Source: Cinclus cinclus (Eukaryota > Chordata > Aves > Passeriformes > Cinclidae). From it: a stretch of DNA of 64,000 bases. Location: the NCBI RefSeq assembly GCF_963662255.1, contig NC_085072.1, positions 7,279,001 through 7,343,000 on the forward strand, given 5' to 3'. This document shows positions 22,806-35,674 of the stretch, piece by piece (the stretch's first letter is position 1; the number at the start of each line of letters is the position of its first letter). The notes below the pieces were generated by a model that was not told where the DNA came from, did not search any database, and was given only the letters and a program-made list of their open reading frames with translations. A program made the position numbers and the translations under genes.

Positions 22806-23560
22806 TCCTACTGTGGATGGTTCTTCCTTCTCCCAGGCAGATTCTTCCCTGCCTTTGCCCCATGACTCTGATGGTGCAACTGGGTCATTTCCCAGAGAAG
22901 ACGGAGCGCAAACCCTGAGAACCAAAGCCTGCTCCATGTCCTTGGTAAGCAGGTGTCCCGCTTCCTTCTGGAGAGGGCTCACATTTTCCCCAGTCTTCCT
23001 TTTATCATCAGTTTACCTATAGAAGCTTTTCTGTTGCCTTTGATGTCCCTGGCGTGATTTAATTCTACCAGGGCTTCAGGTTTCCTAACCTGATCCCTGG
23101 CTGCTAAGATAATCCTTCTGTATTCCTCCCAGGCTGCCTGTCCTTGCTTCCACACTCTTTGTCCAGCAGCTCCTTTTTCACACTCACAGGCCTCCTGGAG
23201 TTTTTGTCCAACTTCCTCATACCTGGGATGTGTCACTCCTGAGCTTGTAGGCGATCCTTAAATACCAACCAGCTCTCCTGGGCCCCTCTTCCCTCCAGTG
23301 CTTTATCCCATGTAATTCAACCCTGAAGAGGCATCCTGAATCCCAGGGCTCACTGTGCCCTCCTTGTTGCCCTGAGGATCCTAAACCTACCATTCCATGT
23401 TCGCTCAGCCAAGGCTGGCCTTGAGCTTCTCATTTCCCACTGGGTCCTCCTTGTTGGTGAGCACAAGGTCCAGAATAGCTCCTCTCCTTGCTGGCTCCTC
23501 TCTCACTTGGAGAAGAACTTTACCCTTAACACATTCCAGAACCTCCTGGATCAATTATGC
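22806..23560 (-). repeat. Long CR1 LINE, 5'-ward part
   Basis: Continuation of the element at 20243-22337. The minus frame near 22979-23236 carries CR1 features upstream of the RT, such as [13 protein letters not shown]. Confidence 0.75.
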
Positions 23561-23689
23561 TGTGCTGTGAACAAGGTACTGCTATTGTCTGTCAAGAGCT
23601 TCATTTGATGGGTGTTCCTGGTACAGCCCCCTCAAAGCCACCCCCAGGTGGCTTCCTGGGCCTGCATCTGGCAACGCCCAGATTTGGGT

Positions 23690-23782
23690 CAGTGCTGGGC
23701 TCAGCTACCTCAGGTTTATGGTCAGCCTTGATGATCTTGAGGGTCTTTTCCAAGCTAAATGATCCGATGATTCTATGTCTAC
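23690..23782 (+). repeat. CR1 3' tail
   Basis: GATCTTGAGGGTCTTTTCC and the terminal ATGATTCTATG. Confidence 0.7.
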
Positions 23783-25618
23783 GACAGACCTCTGTGAAGG
23801 GCTGTGCCTCACAGAGAAATTCTGGGGCTGTGGTGGGTCTCCCAGTACAGGAGACAGGCACAGGGACAGTCCTGGCCAGGGACTCCAAGGTGCCAGGTTT
23901 GGCTGATGTTGGCAACCTGCCCAGCACCATATTTGCTTCCTGATCTGTTCTGTCAAGCACTCACTGCCACCTCTGCTCTTTGGACTCTGAAATTCCTAAA
24001 AGGTCTTCCACTGATTCTTCCCAGGAATTTGCTTGAAGTAAGTTGTAACACATATCCTAAATCCAGTTTTCATATGTACTAAGCACAACAATCTCAGTGT
24101 ATAACACCTTCCTGCCAGCCTGGGCTGCACTCAGGGGTGGCCACCAGTCACCTTTCACTCCTGGGGTGACAGCCAGCATTCCCACAACTCTAGTTCCTGT
24201 CACAGACTCTTCATAAATCGCAGGAGTTCAAGGATGAACAGGGCAGCAAAATCCAATCTGTGCTGCAGACAGTGAGTCTGGATGAGGAGTAGTTCCAACA
24301 GCCTCAAGGTCCTTAGCTGCCAGAAGCCCCTTTGCTTCTCTTGGCACAACTTTCCCCCATTGGCACATCAAGAGGCTTCTCTTGGCTCTCAGTGATCCCT
24401 CCAACCTTGCACTGATGCTGTTCCAAGGAAGATCTCTCTCTTCCATGCTTGGCTTCACTTTTTTTTGAAAACAGTGTCTTCTATCACTATATTTGACATA
24501 GCCTATTCACTTTCTTCCACCAAATCTTGGTAACATTTCTTCAAAATTTTGCAGTGAGGATTCTTCTCCCAACTTTGAGTATCTTATAATCTCTACAAAA
24601 AAAAACTCAGGCAAATGGACTACTTTCTTAGGGTAAAAGAGGTTCTGGGAGAAAGAAGATGGTGCATTGCAGAACGTCAATGCTGGAATCCTCAAGTGAA
24701 ATAAGAGGACAACTCAGCTTTATTCATTTTTTCAGAGATCACTGGAAAACAGACGAAAGACATTTGTCAGAGGAGAGTAACTGAGCAGAGCCTGTTGGAA
24801 GAGTATTTACCAGGCGACTGCAGCACCAAACACATTACACAAGGCTCCCTCCATCTCCTTCCCAATTCCCACTTCATCCTTTCAGGTAGGATAGAGTCAA
24901 TGTCCTTCACAGTAGCCACATGTCATGCTGTGCTTGGGATTTTGAGGAGACTGCTGATCACATCCATATTTTGAAGAGAGCTTGCACAACATCTAGGTTT
25001 TCTCCTCTCACTGTGCACCGCCTAGCAGGCTTCGGATGGACAGGAATTTGGGGATGGATGAGAAACTGGGAACACATACAGCCTGGACAGTCTTCCCAGA
25101 CTCATTAAAGGAATATTCCATGCCACAGGAGGCCATGCTCAGCAAATAAAAGCTTTATGAAAGCTGGAGGATGGAAGCACATTTCTGGTCACAGTATTTG
25201 TCTTCCAAGTGAATACTGTGCACACAGAGACCCTGGACACAGCTGATCTTCTGCCTGCTGACAGGATGTGATGACTGAATTCCTAATTTTACTTTTTGTG
25301 CAAGCAGTTTTTGCTTGATCTGCTAAACTGCCTTTATCTCCACCCACAATTCCATTCTTCCATTTTCCCTCATCCCACAGGAAGGGGGCAAGTGGAGCAG
25401 GTGCGTGTCTAGGAGCTGGCCACAGTCAATTCTGTCCCAAAATATCCATTCCATACACAGTGAGTCCATGGATACCACAGTACCACCCTGACTTCTTTAT
25501 TCCACCACACTTCCCTCCTATCAAGTAATCTCAATCACTGCAGAGTTTATTTTCATTATTCACCTTCCCTCCTCACCCACCACAGTGCATCTGGTCCATC
25601 ACCTTGGTCTAGATCAAG
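23783..25618. other. Intergenic, nothing recognised
   Basis: No exon-like segment or clear transposon. An A-tract lies near 24597. Confidence 0.45.
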
Positions 25619-25773
25619 CTCTGCCCATCCCTGGAAGTGTCCAAGGCCAGGCTGAACTGGGCTTGGAACAACCTGGGATAGTGGAAGGTGTCCCTGCCCA
25701 TGGCAGGGGGTAGAATGAGATGAGCTTTAAGGTCCCTTATACCCCAAACCCTTCTCTGATTCTGTGATTCTTC
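25619..25773 (+). repeat. CR1 3' tail
   Basis: GGAAGTGTCCAAGGCCAGGC followed by the tail ending CTGATTCTGTGATTCTT. Confidence 0.8.
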
Positions 25774-27125
25774 AGAGCAGGAACTTCCTCTTTCTTCCCC
25801 TGTAAAAACCTCTCCTGCCTCTCCAATCCACTGGAATTTTTCCCACTGCCAAAACTTATATAAATAAGGAAGATGGGAGTAAGCTCTCCAAGAAACATCC
25901 ATCCTCCACCAAAATCCTATAAACTGGGCATCCATGGGATAATAAATGAAAACCCTGCATGTAAAAATTTGCTTAAACAAATTAAACAAGGCAAGAATAA
26001 AAACTAAAGCAAGGTCAGAAAAAAAATAGCCACTCATGAACATAAATCTGCAGCAGAGCTCTGCCAGGATTGATGAAGTTTAACATAAACATAAAGAAAC
26101 AAGAACAAAACAATGACAAACTCTGCTGGCAAAAAGTTATTAATTGGTGGGAGGGAAACTGAAAACAACAGACTGAACCTGCAAAGATCAAAGACATGGA
26201 CAACAAAGGACAAGGAAAGGTATCCCTATACACAAAACAGAGCATGGTGGGAAAATACACATGAAGTTCTATTAAAACAAGGATGCAAAGACAGTCTGAG
26301 GGCACATCCCCTCCTACAAGGCAAACTAAGGTACCATAACTGAAGGTGGCAAGAGACATGTGCAAACAACAAATTAAAAGACATTCAATGAGAATTGTTA
26401 AAGATACCACCCAGGAATAAAGAAGTCTTCTGGCGTCAAGAAATTGTTAATAGAATGGTTTAAAAAAATACATCCCACCCTACCAAAACAACCCCACAAC
26501 CAAATTTCCACATTGCACAGCTGGCCATGGCCTTATGAAGGCTCACAATAATGAGAGAGAGAGCCATGAATCCAAACAACTGTCACAGGGCTCCTCCTGC
26601 CTCTGTCTTCACATCTGCAATAGGTTTTATATAAATATCTGCATTGTTACTGTCTAAAGTCTAATTCCCAGATCCTTTAAATAGCATTTATTAACCACTG
26701 AGTGTTGACCTCTTCTGAAAATTGACAGTTCTCAGGAATTCATCAAAGTTCTCATGCACATGAGAAAAATAAAGAAGTATCTACAACTGGGGTTTGGAAT
26801 TTGCATTGGGGTTCTAAGAGCCGGGCCATGGAATTCAAAAGGGGAAAGTTTATTTGCTAAGACTAATATAGAACTCCTTCAATTCAAACATGCTGGTAAA
26901 AATGCCCTTTGTCTGTGCTCTTGGATCATGTCCCAGAAATAGAATTTGATGGTCCAAGTCCCTTATTTCTGGCATTTAACAAAAACCTACAGTTCTCTAA
27001 ATACACACATACTTAAGCTTCATCTAGCTCTACCATCTACCAGAAGTATTAACTTAAGCAAGGGATTTCCTCTTGAAGTCACTGAAGAGGTGATGGATGA
27101 GGCTGGGATCCCCAGGAAAGGTGTC
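25774..27125. other. LRIF1 3' flank / probable 3' UTR
   Basis: Downstream of the LRIF1 stop on the minus strand. The best polyadenylation signal is AATAAA on the minus strand (complement of 26849-26854), which would give a roughly 290-base 3' UTR. The frames at 26015-26410 are unsupported. Confidence 0.4.
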
Positions 27126-27593
27126 TCAGCTCTGCTGCATTTCCCGGCGCATTTCCTCCAGCGCTGCCTCCCGCTCCCGCAGGAGCTGCTTCAGTCGCTT
27201 TATTTTTTCATCCCTTATCGTCTCATCAAGGTCCGGGGGAGCCACAGGGAAAGCATCATCTCGGAAAGAACCTTCCAGAATGGAAGTATCCTGTTCAGAA
27301 GTCACTAAAACTGAAATCTCTGGGTGGGTAGTGTTACTGTACCAGGGGAGTATGTTCTGCTCCAAGTCCCTCCCTTGGGACACTCCGACAGAGCCAGTGG
27401 GAACACCTGGCTGTGGTGAGGCTGGTGGAGGTGAAATACTCCTGTTAAGTGCACTGGAAGTTGAGCTGGTGATTTCTAAACTGGGACCTGTGGCTGATTT
27501 GATCGAAGTTCTCCTCCTCTTGCCACTGTCCAACAAAGGTGAGGATTTTATTTTCCTTTTCCTAATCAAATCCTCTTCCAGATCCACAATTAT
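27126..27593 (-). CDS. LRIF1: LRIF1 exon 4 (C-terminal coiled coil)
   Basis: Encodes the basic nuclear-localisation stretch, a Ser/Pro-rich linker, the [20 protein letters not shown] block (human [20 protein letters not shown]) and the terminal coiled coil, ending at TGA 27128-27126. The acceptor is CTGTGCAG. Confidence 0.95.
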   Translation of the reverse strand: [155 protein letters not shown]

Positions 27594-30500
27594 CTGCACA
27601 GTTAGAAACAGACAAAATTCACTTCTGTTAAACTCAGCATCAGCTACAAAATAACACCAAGTTCTCTAACCATAAATTATGAGTTATTTGTTGCAAGCTT
27701 TTTAAAATTATTGCCTGAAAGGAGTTTCTTTCAGGAAAGGAACAAACATATTTCTGCGTTTGATGTTTTTCTAGCAAAGATTCCCAGTTAACAGCTCCAG
27801 AACACTGAATTCCCTCCTTAGTCAACACTGCATGTCTGCCTTCCCTGGGCATGTCCATCATCTCCTGTGGCTGTTTAAGTTAATGCTACAGCAAGACAAA
27901 AAACTTTCTAATTTGGTGGGAAAATTCAGTGTAGAAGAATTCCTCATGTCTACATTTCCAAAACTTCAATCTAAGGAGTAATGTCCATTATCAGACTAAA
28001 TCCGTCCCAGATGTTTTATTACTCAAATCAGGATTACTCGAATCACACCCTAGTTTCAGTTGGAAGAGACCTTGAATCCCATTCCATTCCAACCCCTGCC
28101 ATGGGCAAGGGCACCTTCCATGAGACCTGGTTGCCCTAAGCTCCAACTAACCTGGTGTTGGACACTTCTAAAGAATGGGTTAATATTAATGTTGCTAATG
28201 TTAAGAGCAGCCATGGTTCTGCTCAATTATTAGCACAAAATTAGCAAAACCTGAGAAAGTCTTTGATTGAGAAGAAAATGCAGCCAAACGGAAATACTTG
28301 GATGGATAAAACCCTTCCTATGCATTAACATGGAAGTTCTTCCTTCCAGAAGTACCCAACCAATAACAATTTTATATTTGTACATTTATATTATTTGTAA
28401 TAATTGGACAGATCCACAAGTAAATTTAACAAACCCATTCCTCTGCCTGTACCCACTGCACTGCTAGACAAACATAAACACCTGCAGAGGCTTAAATATA
28501 AATCAGAATCCCAAGGTCTGGCCCCTATTCCAACAAGGACCATCACCACAGGAGTAGGGACAGTCTTCTCAAAAGCATTTGTTGTTCAAATTTCATCCAG
28601 TAGAACCCAAAAACGAGGACAAAAATTCCTAGAGGGTGCTCAAGTCATGCAGAAACCTCAAACAAGTTCTAGGAACAATTCTCAGAGAGATCCCAACAAG
28701 TCCTGAGTCTCCTGATTAATCCAGAGGTAGGAGGCCCCAAATACCCTCAGCTCTGTACTGACTAAACATACGCTGCTTTCTGAGTGTGTTTAGCACTGAA
28801 AAATCCCAGATACCTTTTCATCTTTAACAAATTCCTGATGATGACTCATTATTTCCACATCCAATGAGGATGAACTGCAAGAATCATTTTTCCTTTCCAA
28901 GCTGTCACTGGAACAAACCCTTTCTTCTGGATTCTCACAGAAGGCCCTTAATGGTATTCTCATAAGGTAAACTCTCTCTTCCTTAAAGAGACCAAATTTT
29001 TTCCTTAATTCCAAGTATTGGCTCCAGTGTGGGTGCTCTTGGTATTTGATTTGAATAACCTTTCCCGGTGAATCCATCTTTTCACATTGGATCTGAAATA
29101 CAGAAACAGTGAGAGAGGCATCAATCACTCTCTCACTTTCTCTCTCCTTATATATATATATATAATTAGATAAAATATATTCATCTAGAAAAAATAGGTA
29201 CTAGAAAGACAGGTGAACCTTTATTTTGTCTGCCATTCTTCAGGAGGTACATTTAACACAGGTAACACTTAACACAGATAAGCCAATTTTGATAAATTAT
29301 ATGCAAATTATCACAGGTCTAACACTTGTTCTTTAACACCCCAAGTACATTGTGGAACATCCAGAAAATGTCATGGCCAACCAGCAAACACAGAAATAAA
29401 AGAACCAACAAAAGAATCACTTGTTCTACCCCTTCAAAATACCAAAGAAAGAGGAGGGAAGAGCGGGTAGTGTCATTACTCTGCAGTCTGGAGGTTTGCA
29501 AATTTAGGAAAAAGAACACCAAATTTGCTGATCTATTTCTTACCAAGATTAAAGCAAATGCAAATGCTGACACTCAGCACCACACCGCACTGAAGAAAAT
29601 AAATGGTATTTCAACCATTTTTCAGATGACAAACAATCAAAATACCAGGTCTTACAGTCTGTTGTAACAATTAAATGTCTAAAATTTGCAAAAATACACT
29701 CAGCTGACATTTCTGTTCTGCCTGGACAATGCTAATGAATTTCAGAAATATTTTCTTCTCTGGAGACAAATTCATTCTGGCCTCTGGAGCTACTAAAAAC
29801 ATTACCCCAAATCCTGCATGGGGAGTTTGGGGATTGGAGGCTCACAACTTTTAACATATTTTCAACATTATGATCTTAAAAGAGTATGTCAATGCAGCTA
29901 TTAAGGATCTCAAGAGTTCCTTCTGCCTGATGTGAACCCAGGAGTGAAGGAGTTGGACCCTCCCCACCAGAGCAGGGCAGGAAGGAAACGCAGCTCCTGG
30001 CTGTTGGAGCAAGTGAAGTGTGGAGCCCATAGTGCCACACCAGAGCTGTCTCTGGAGGACAAACTCTGCTCTTCCAACTTATTTTCCTCTTGTGAAGCCA
30101 CAAACTTGTCCTTCTCTACCCTACATCAACCCCTACAACCCCAAGGTTGTGCTGTGAGCGTGTGGCATCAACATCTAGTAGCCCAAACCATGAACAGCCT
30201 CCCTGGAGTTCAGTTATTGCTAACTATTTATCCTAGGAGGAAACCAAGAGCCACCTTTCCTCCACCCCTTTCTTTTCTATGCATTTTTCACTTGCACAGT
30301 GCAAAATTATTGGGAAAAAGGCCTTTTATTGACTAGAACCAACCTTAGAGCAGCACTTCCAGGATACCTGGAAATAAAGCATTCCCAGTTACAAAAATGT
30401 GCAAACTCAGCAAGAGACATTTTATCCCACCTAAAACCAGGACCACACAACCACTGACCAGATACTGAGGTGGCATATTTATGATTTATTACCTTTGGCC

Positions 30501-33500
30501 AGTCTTCACTGACAGCACATTCCTGCTTAGCCTGAGGCAACACAGCCTCTGCTGCTCCTGGGGAATGACTCATGTCTTTGCCATTTTGCCACACACTTTC
30601 CTGCATCCCTACTGCTGGAACTGGGATCACTCCACTGCAAGAAACGCTCTTGGTGAAGGGCAAACTCTGTCTCTGGATTACAGTGGGATCCTGCTGATTA
30701 GCACTTGATGTCAGCAGAGCTGCAGGTGTATACTTCAAATAATTTCTTAAGCCAGTTGGTGATGAATTTTTGGAGACTGCACATGGTTTCGGGTCTTTCT
30801 GAGACAGCACCACTCCTTTGCTTTTTGACAACACCAGATTCACCACTTTACTGGTTATTTTATTGACTTCAGTAGAAGTAATTTGCTTGGGTGTCTCCTT
30901 TTTAAGTAAACCATCAGAAGAGGAAGATGTTTGCTTTTCAGCCTGGGCTGACAGAACATCAGAGCCTCTTTTGGTCAATAAATAGACCTTCCCATTGTAC
31001 ATAACCAGAGCATTATCTTTTAAAGGTGTGATTTTGGTTTGGTTTCCACCAGGACTATTAGAACAGAGTGGCAAAATATTTGCAGGATTAACTTCTACAT
31101 TCTTTGTGTCTGACAAAGTTTTCAGGATCTTGGAAGCCACATTATTTGAAGACTTTACAGGGATAAGACAAGCTGCTGAGAGCGGGGCAGTTTCTTGCAC
31201 AATCCATTTCATGGGAGTTTGCTGGCACTGCTGCCCCTCGGATGTTACTGGCTCAGGAGAAGAACCAGACCCCTTTTGGGCAGCTGTCACAATCAGTGTC
31301 TTTGAAACTTCTGTAGCAGGTTTGGGGCAAAAGCTCTGCAAGCGCTTGGGCAGGACTTGGGAGGTTTTCACTGTGTTCACAGGTGACACATAAATCACCG
31401 TCGGCGTTTTTGTACTGTCGGCCCCTCCAGACACATTGGTGGCTGCAGCTGCCAGGATTTTTTGCTGTATTGCAGGTGGCAAAAGAGATGCTGGGACAGA
31501 TTTCACTTCTGCATCAGCTGGAATCTGGAGGTGGTGTCCAGAGGGCAGCACTGGAGACTTGACAGTCACTGGGAGGGGTTTGGTGTTCACCACCATATAG
31601 GTTGTGCTGCTCTGGTGAGAGGAGCTTGTGATGGCAATGCTCTGCAAGGACACTCCATCCATGGGCACACAGCTGCTCTGGGCATTGGCAGCTGCACTTG
31701 GAATCAAGCTTTCCTTTTCACAACCTGCCCTAGCATTTTCCTGCTTGTCTAATGTCCTCGTAAGAATAATCCTTCCAGGATTAGGAGGGTGAAAAATAGG
31801 TATTTTAACAGATGAAGATTCAGTAGTATTGCCAAGCTGTGTCTTAAAAGTAAGATGGACTGGGCTAGAAACATTTGCATTAGAATTATTTGGCATGGCT
31901 GGAGACTGAACTATTGGCACAAAGCTTCCAGAAGTTTTAGAAATGGGAAGCAATTTCAGAAGGTTTTTTCCATCTGGTCCCGTTGTCTGAACAACTCGGT
32001 ACATACAGCCTGTAATGCTTAACAAAGAAAAGGGAAAAGAGAGAAAAATGAAAGGCAGTATAAGTGAACAAGCATAGGTACTTTAATTCATGAGCATCAG
32101 TGAACTCTACACCCAGGGCTGAAGCAGATTAACTCCTGGAAAATGCCTGAGCTAATATTCAGGAACTTCCTACTGACCTACCTGAGTTTCCATTTCAGAC
32201 CACCTGAGACCTCTGAAAATAGTGTCCAACTTCTACACCCGAGAGTAGCAAGAAATGGCATCTTTCTCAGATTAAAAATAAGTCAAAAGACCCCAGGAAA
32301 CACCTCACATTACCTATTCTTCCCCTTATGGGGCCTTTCATTATGAAAGTGAAAGCACTACCTCCCAATTTCCCAGAGAAGCTTTATTTTTCCCTTTCCC
32401 ACCTCCCTGTTACCATTTATATCCTTCCTGAGTGCTATGAACTATGAATTTCAGGAACACTTCAGGGAAATGCAGGGAAAGTGGTTGCATGGCAAGATGG
32501 AAGCAGAAATTACTTCAGACACAACAAAGGAGTTTAGAAGCAGAATGTGTTTATCTTGTGGAACAGGTGGCTCCTGTGTCTCCATCACATCCGCCCAGCA
32601 TTCTTGAGCCAGATATGGACCACAGAGGTGGTTCACCCTCAAAGAGATGGAAAACCCTCATAGGCTACTGGGTTATACACATTTTTGAGAACAGAAGTCT
32701 AAGTCTGGGAAGGAAAAGGCTTCAAAATCAAGGAGGAACATATGGAAACATCACCAGGGACATCTGGAGAGAATACAGAGATTTCTTGCAGGTGAAGGTA
32801 AGAACTCATCAAGAGACAGACAGATTTTGTCAAAACATAACTTAGCTGTGACTGCTCCAAATGCCAAGATTTTTTGAGTCCATGGCAAGACAAAAAACCT
32901 TTCCCAGTCCAGGGTAGTTTGCCCAAAGCAGGCTCTTCTACAAAAACTCCTGGACTCTGAGCAGAACAATCTACTGCCCAAAGCACTGCAGAGACATGTG
33001 TGGGCAAACAGAGCTGCCCTCACTGGAAAGAAGAGACCAAATCACAGGAAGTTTGTTCCTGACAGCAGATCCAGAGTGATTAAAAGGCACAGCTGCCAAC
33101 TCCACCCAGAGTCACCAAGAGCACCAGCTCCATCCCATTCATTGACTTCCTGCATCAATAAATACGTTGGGAAAACAGATATAGGAGTAGTTCCCAGTCC
33201 CATCCCAAGGACATCAGTGCTGTGTTCTGCTTTCTGTCAGGTAGTTTTGAAACCAGCATTTTTTTTGTCTTTGTGGGGGCCTCTGACTCAGCTTGGAGCA
33301 GTGCCTGGGAGAGCTCAGTCCTGCGTCCCACCACTGTGTCTGCTCAAGAGTCAGCCAACCTTTGCCTTTTCCCATTTTTACTTACTATTTCAAGACAGAA
33401 AAATAAAATGAATAAACTACATTTCCTTCAGTTCACCAGCATTCCTGTTTTCTTGACCAGACACACCAGTTTTACAGTCTAAACTTCTCTCACTGTTCAT

Positions 33501-35674
33501 TACTCTCAGTAGGCAGCACAAAACACAAAATACTGAGTATTCAAACATTCACCTTCTGTCCTTTATGCTTGCATTAACAAAAACACCCTTGGTATATTTT
33601 CAAGAAATAGGAATATTTCTTTCTGCCAAATAAATTAATTCACCAAATCCAGTGTGACCACCAGCACATGATTCCCACATGAAAGGATGAAATCCTGACT
33701 GTGTAATTAAAAAATGTGTCAGTGGAGACCAAAGAGACAGACTGGCTCAACTTTCCTGAAAAGTCATCAAAAGGAACAATGAGGTACTTTTCCATCTGCC
33801 TTCACTCCCAACTGTTCCTTTAGGCACAACTTTCATCTACAAATGCAAATAAATAACCATGCACTATGGGCCACTCCAGAGAACCAAAAGAGTTTATTTT
33901 AATAGGTTCAGTTGGATCTAGGAAGTGGCAAACTAGTAATTTATTGTCAATTGGAAATGTACACCCAGGGACAAAGTAAAATTCATAGGTTGTAGTTGAT
34001 ACATGTTTCTTTTATACAGCTGCATTCATTCCATGAATTATCTGAAAATTGTTATAATTACAGCAATGATAAAAATAAATATATAGTAACATATAATCTA
34101 GATAGTACACAACAATCATCATTATTATCATTATCAACATCTAAAGGAAATTAAAAAATTGATGTTGAATTTGGAGGAATCTTGACCAGAATTTCAGTTT
34201 GAGCCATCTCTAGTGACCTGAGGTTTTATCCTAAACCAGAAGCTTTCAATAATAGCAGAAAAACAACTCTCTGTTTGATGGTAATTGTTTCTGGGAACTC
34301 TTTTCATCCACTGTGGAATATTCCCTGGAGTACAGATAATTGTGGATGTGCCAGGAAACAGTCCCTGTGCTCTGCTATGGACCACAGCTCTCCTCCAGCC
34401 ACAAAACCTCTGGTAGAATCTGTAGCCATCAAAAACACCCAATCTGGATCCCACAGCTGCCCCAGGATCCAGAAATCACACTAAACTCATCCGTGAACAC
34501 AAAAAACACCCTGAGAATTCTTGAGAGACAAGGAAAAGCAAAAGGAGCCAAACCATGGCTGCAGCCGCTGGGCCTGCTGAGCTCCCCAGCACAAAGCAGG
34601 AACAGAACCACAGAGAGCTGGGCAGCCTGGAGAATTCCTTCAGCACCATTCCAGTCAGGATAACCCAACACAGCCACTCCTGCATGCTTTGATCGGAATG
34701 AAGTACCTGATCCATGAAAGTGACCCACGGTTCAGGGAAGAGAACAGAGCTGGGGGATGGGCTGGAGCACCAGGAACAGCTGAGGGAGCTGGGAGGGTGG
34801 GCTCAGCCTGGAGAAAAGGGGGCTCAGGGGGGACCTTCTGGATCTGCACAACTCCCTGACAGGAGGGGACAGCCAGGAGGGTTGGGCTCTGCTCCAAGGG
34901 AACAGGGACAGGAGGAGAGGGAACGGCCTCTAGCTGTGCCAAGGGAGGTTTAGGTTGAATACTAGGGAAAATTTCTTTCTAGAAAGGGTGGCCAAGCACT
35001 GGTAAAGGCTTTCCCAGGCAGAGGTGGAGTCACCATCTGTGGAAGTGTTAAAAAAAAATGAGTGGATGTGGCACCTGAGGACATGGGTTAATGGTGAATG
35101 TGGCAGTGCTTGTTGAATGGTTGGACTCATTGATCTTTAAGAGCTTTTCCAAAGGAAACAATTCCATGACTGAAAGGTTCAATACCACTCACATCCCCAC
35201 TCCCCCTTTCCCGGCTGCCTCCAGCACACCCCACCCCCACCAAGATGAGACCTCAGTGACAGCAAGTACCAAGAGCCCCCAACAGCATAACACAATTGGC
35301 GTCAAGCCGGAGATGGCACCACACGTGGGGAGGGTCTGGAACTGTCTCCAGGACACTCTGCTCTGCCTGAAATGGGAACGGGAAAAGGAAAAGGAAAAGG
35401 AAAAGGAAAAGGGGAAGACAAGATAGAAAGGGATAAGAAAGAGATGGGAAAGGAAGGGATAAGAAAGGAATGGAAAATAAAGGAACGAATAGGACGACAC
35501 CCTCCCCGCCACCCCCCGCCGGGGCCGCCGCCGCCCCCGCCCTCCCGTTTACGCCCATGGGTCCCGGCAGAGCGGGGAGCGGCGGGACCGTACCTGGCGG
35601 GGCGTCCCTGCGTGCCGGATCCCCGGGCATGCCCGTACTCACAACTCCGGCCGCTGCTCAAGGCTCCGCGACAT
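27126..35674 (-). CDS. LRIF1: LRIF1, ligand-dependent nuclear receptor-interacting factor 1 (complete, 4 coding exons)
   Basis: LRIF1 (HBiX1) is a nuclear protein that binds HP1 and SMCHD1 and helps compact heterochromatin such as the inactive X and the D4Z4 array; it was first found as a retinoid-receptor partner. Exons: about 35594-35674 (start), 30493-32017 (or from 32009), 28814-29092 and 27126-27593. All later junctions are phase 0. Either start gives about 766-767 residues against 769 in human. Very conserved blocks are PVTVKSPVLPSGHHLQIP, IYVSPVNTVK, VKSSNNVASKILKT and KDNALVMYNGKVYLL in exon 2. Exon 4 has a basic RKRKIK...GKRRR nuclear-localisation stretch and a C-terminal coiled coil beginning [13 protein letters not shown]. 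Between the blocks it is serine/threonine-rich and poorly conserved, normal for this family. Confidence 0.93.
28045..28180 (-). repeat. CR1 3' fragment in LRIF1 intron 3
   Basis: TTGGAAGAGACCTTGAATCC through GGTGTTGGACACTTC. Confidence 0.7.
28814..29092 (-). CDS. LRIF1: LRIF1 exon 3
   Basis: 279 bases, 93 codons, phase 0 both ends (acceptor ATTTCAG, donor GTATCT). LRKKFGLFKEERVYLMRIP aligns with the human segment FKKIFGLTKDLRVCLTRIP. Confidence 0.9.
29093..30492. other. LRIF1 intron 2
   Basis: Contains a (TA)n run at about 29149-29164. No exon-like segment or obvious CR1 copy seen. Confidence 0.5.
30493..32017 (-). CDS. LRIF1: LRIF1 exon 2 (large central exon)
   Basis: Encodes about two thirds of the protein from GCMYRVVQ to EDWPK, donor AAG|GTAATA. 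Two acceptors lie 8 bases apart: TTGTTAAG before 32017 and ATTACAG before 32009. Each is in frame with a different exon 1 version. The upper end given is the more upstream choice. Confidence 0.93.
32018..34724. other. LRIF1 intron 1, 3' part
   Basis: No exon recognised. The 133-codon frame at 32444-32845 has no recognisable family or splice support. A polypyrimidine tract precedes the exon 2 acceptors. Confidence 0.45.
34725..35180 (+). repeat. CR1 LINE fragment in LRIF1 intron 1
   Basis: GGAGAAAAGGGGGCTCAGGG near 34811 and GATCTTTAAGAGCTTTTCC near 35131; antisense to LRIF1. Confidence 0.8.
35375..35412 (+). repeat. (GGAAAA)n microsatellite
   Basis: About six GGAAAA units at the edge of the CpG island. 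Confidence 0.9.

Noticed and set aside
26015..26410. 131-codon hydrophobic frame on the minus strand
   Set aside because: The Cys/Phe/Leu-rich composition arises from the complement of an A-rich region; no homology recognised.
32444..32845. 133-codon frame in LRIF1 intron 1
   Set aside because: No recognised domain, antisense to LRIF1, composition like the surrounding intron.
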